This document shows positions 13,414 to 14,702 of a stretch of 14,702 nucleotides of DNA, piece after piece. Source of the DNA: Sulfurovum sp. Its GTDB lineage: Bacteria > Campylobacterota > Campylobacteria > Campylobacterales > Sulfurovaceae. The stretch lies in assembly GCA_021159425.1 (NCBI GenBank), contig JAGGRU010000297.1:1-14702 (forward strand). The letters are read 5' to 3'. Both the position numbers and the translations under genes were made by a program. Below the pieces are notes generated by a model that did not search any database, was not told where the DNA came from, and saw nothing but the letters and a program-made list of their open reading frames with translations. How positions within the stretch are numbered: position 1 is the stretch's first letter; each line of letters opens with the position of its first letter.

Positions 13414-14229
13414 TTAATCCTTAAATTGGTGCCAAAAAGGCGTACCGATCGTTGGTGTTGAAGGAGAAGCAAATTCTCTTTGCTGCATAACCCCTGCCTC
13501 ATACCCTAAACGACCTGCTTCAACTGCAACTCTAAATGCATCAGCCATTTTCACCGGGTCATGTGCCAGTGCAATCGCAGAATTTAACAATACACCATCA
13601 TAGCCCAACTCCATTGCCTGCGTAGCATGTGAAGGTTTACCTATGCCCGCATCTATGATCAATTTGAGTTCCGGGAACTGTTTTCGAATAGCCAAAAGGT
13701 TATCCGGATTCATCAAACCCTTGCCTGAACCTATCATCGAACCCCAAGGCATGATGATCTTGCATCCTACATTAGCCAAACGTTTAGCCACTACCAGATC
13801 ATCTGTTGTATAGGGGAAAACTTCAAAACCCTCTTTTATGAGTACTTCTGCTGCTTTGACTGTTTCAAAAGGATCAGGCTGTAAATTGTACTGATCTCCT
13901 ATCACTTCCAGTTTTATCCAGTTCGTACCAAAGACTTCTCTTGCCATTTGTGCTGTAGTGATCGCCTCTTTGGCAGAGTGACACCCTGCTGTATTGGGTA
14001 AAACTTCAATACCAAGTGATTTTATAATATTCCAAAAATCACCCCCTGCATTCTCACCTGCTGACTGACGACGAAGCGCTACAGTCACTATCTGTGCTCC
14101 TGATATTTGAATCGCGTCGGACATGTTTGCAGGAGACGGATAAAGTGCAGAACCTATAAGCAGTCTAGACTGAAGTGTTTTCCCTCCAATCTCCCATGTA
14201 TCATTTATCATATTCATATTTTTGGTCAT
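13414..14229 (-). CDS. thiG: Thiazole synthase
   Basis: A 271-residue TIM-barrel enzyme that builds the thiazole phosphate ring from deoxyxylulose phosphate, dehydroglycine and sulfur delivered by ThiS thiocarboxylate. Seen: [15 protein letters not shown] (residues 22-36), VTVALRRQ (48-55), the catalytic lysine in [10 protein letters not shown] (Lys106), [26 protein letters not shown], and [14 protein letters not shown] 14229 is chosen because AAGGTGG lies just upstream and it leaves one base after the thiS stop; a start eight codons earlier would overlap thiS. The ribosome-binding site is formed by the very codons for the essential terminal Gly-Gly of ThiS. Confidence 0.95.
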   Translation of the reverse strand: MTKNMNMINDTWEIGGKTLQSRLLIGSALYPSPANMSDAIQISGAQIVTVALRRQSAGENAGGDFWNIIKSLGIEVLPNTAGCHSAKEAITTAQMAREVFGTNWIKLEVIGDQYNLQPDPFETVKAAEVLIKEGFEVFPYTTDDLVVAKRLANVGCKIIMPWGSMIGSGKGLMNPDNLLAIRKQFPELKLIIDAGIGKPSHATQAMELGYDGVLLNSAIALAHDPVKMADAFRVAVEAGRLGYEAGVMQQREFASPSTPTIGTPFWHQFKD

Positions 14230-14230
14230 G

Positions 14231-14434
14231 TCATCCACCTTGTACGGGAGCAAGAATATCGATGGTATCCCCCTCCCTAATTTTTGTCATCTCATAGCTT
14301 GCAAGGGAAACAAAAGTAGTATTCACCGCAACAGCAAAACCTTTTGTTTTATATTCCAACGCTTTGATGAGTTGGGTGATATTTAAATCTTTTTCAATCT
14401 CTTTGATCTCACCGTTTACGCTCACTCTTATCAT
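14231..14434 (-). CDS. thiS: Sulfur-carrier protein ThiS
   Basis: A 67-residue ubiquitin-like sulfur carrier. It starts [20 protein letters not shown], has the central [12 protein letters not shown] strand, and ends [12 protein letters not shown]. The C-terminal Gly-Gly is the site that is adenylylated (by ThiF) and converted to thiocarboxylate, the sulfur donor for ThiG. No thiF is visible here, so activation is encoded elsewhere. AAAAGGAT stands six or seven bases before the ATG. It is followed by thiG after one base and preceded by the inverted GTAG hairpins. Confidence 0.95.
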   Translation of the reverse strand: MIRVSVNGEIKEIEKDLNITQLIKALEYKTKGFAVAVNTTFVSLASYEMTKIREGDTIDILAPVQGG

Positions 14435-14451
14435 CTAAAAATCCTTTTCTC

Positions 14452-14514
14452 GTAGGGTCGGTTTACCGACCATCCTAAGTAAATCATATTTTTTGGTCGG
14501 TAAACCGACCCTAC
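14452..14514. repeat. Pair of inverted GTAG-headed REP-like hairpins
   Basis: GTAGGGTCGGTTTACCGACC at 14452-14471 recurs as its exact reverse complement at 14495-14514, separated by 23 AT-rich bases. Each copy is itself a hairpin (GGTCGG / CCGACC with a TTTA or TAAA loop) with GTAG at its outer foot. Two head-out REP units facing each other form a BIME-like element. The pair fills the space between thiO and thiS and can also fold into one long 20-bp stem. It may protect or cut the message between the two genes, or may have been placed by a RAYT transposase encoded elsewhere. Confidence 0.75.
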
Positions 14515-14516
14515 AA

Positions 14517-14702
14517 TCAGCTTGTATAAATTCCTTCATTTAACGCTTTTTCAACAATCGCCGGAGCCAGTAAATATCCATGCCTGTAAAGTCCATTAAT
14601 ACGTGTCAACTTCTCCCCATTTTCAATACGCGGCAAATTGTCTCTAAATGCCGGACGGCAATTTGTCTCAGAATTTACAATACGTGCTTCCCCAAATTTT
14701 GG
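14517..14702 (-). CDS. thiO: Glycine oxidase ThiO, C-terminal part
   Basis: The last 61 codons of a gene that enters from the right edge on the minus strand. They read EARIVNSETNCRPAFRDNLP (residues 5-24 of the fragment), then RINGLYRHGYLLAPAIVEKA (34-53), ending EGIYTS. The CRPAF.DNLP and NGLYRHGYLLAP segments are typical of the C-terminal FAD-binding part of ThiO, a flavin enzyme that oxidises glycine to the imine needed by ThiG. Its position directly before thiSG agrees. The N-terminal GxGxxG dinucleotide fold lies outside the window, so completeness cannot be judged. The gene ends three bases before the inverted GTAG hairpins. Confidence 0.85.
   Translation of the reverse strand, partial: PKFGEARIVNSETNCRPAFRDNLPRIENGEKLTRINGLYRHGYLLAPAIVEKALNEGIYTS

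Noticed and set aside
13413..13502. Longer ThiE start running into thiG
   Set aside because: The extra 30 residues do not resemble ThiE, while ATG 13412 has AAGGAT at the right distance and follows the thiG stop by one base.
1..14702. CRISPR array, tRNA or rRNA genes, complete insertion sequence
   Set aside because: No regularly spaced repeats, no cloverleaf with CCA-type end, no rRNA-like stretch and no transposase ORF were seen on either strand.

Overview
The window looks like a chromosomal segment of an autotrophic Campylobacterota (Epsilonproteobacteria) member of the Sulfurovum/Sulfurimonas kind. This is an inference from gene content. The first 41 bases hold what reads as the start of an ATP-citrate lyase subunit (reverse TCA cycle), there is a futalosine-pathway menaquinone gene (mqnE), the DNA is AT-rich, and the genes are tightly packed.

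Layout: (1) 1-1834, minus strand: start of aclB, a polytopic membrane protein resembling family-39 glycosyltransferases, and a glutamine amidotransferase (trpG/pabA) whose start has been rearranged by an 8-bp tandem duplication. (2) 1942-2609, plus strand: a BrnT-like toxin with a CopG/BrnA-like antitoxin, behind a good sigma-70 promoter overlapped by a 39-bp imperfect palindrome. (3) 2638-8055: mqnE (minus) diverges from glnD-glmS (plus) across only 35 bp. glnD carries a two-base frameshift inside its nucleotidyltransferase motif. (4) 8126-14702, minus strand: a thiamine region. In transcription order it reads thiO (partial), a pair of inverted GTAG-headed hairpins, thiS-thiG-thiE-thiD, a TPP riboswitch, a TonB-dependent receptor, an MTH1187/YkoF-like thiamine-binding protein, a PnuC-type transporter and a small kinase of the choline/aminoglycoside kinase fold.

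Together, region 4 pairs de novo thiazole/thiamine-phosphate synthesis (ThiO, ThiS, ThiG, ThiE, ThiD) with a riboswitch-controlled salvage route. The proposed route is outer-membrane uptake, inner-membrane facilitated transport by the PnuC protein, and cytoplasmic trapping by phosphorylation. The riboswitch stands before the salvage genes only. Its downstream sequence can form two mutually exclusive hairpins, one of which hides the receptor's ribosome-binding site.

The most unusual points are the glnD frameshift at a short TG repeat, the 8-bp duplication that turned the trpG start into a five-codon leader peptide, the complete riboswitch-driven salvage operon with a dedicated kinase, and the REP-like GTAG hairpins. 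No tRNA, rRNA, CRISPR array or complete insertion sequence was seen.
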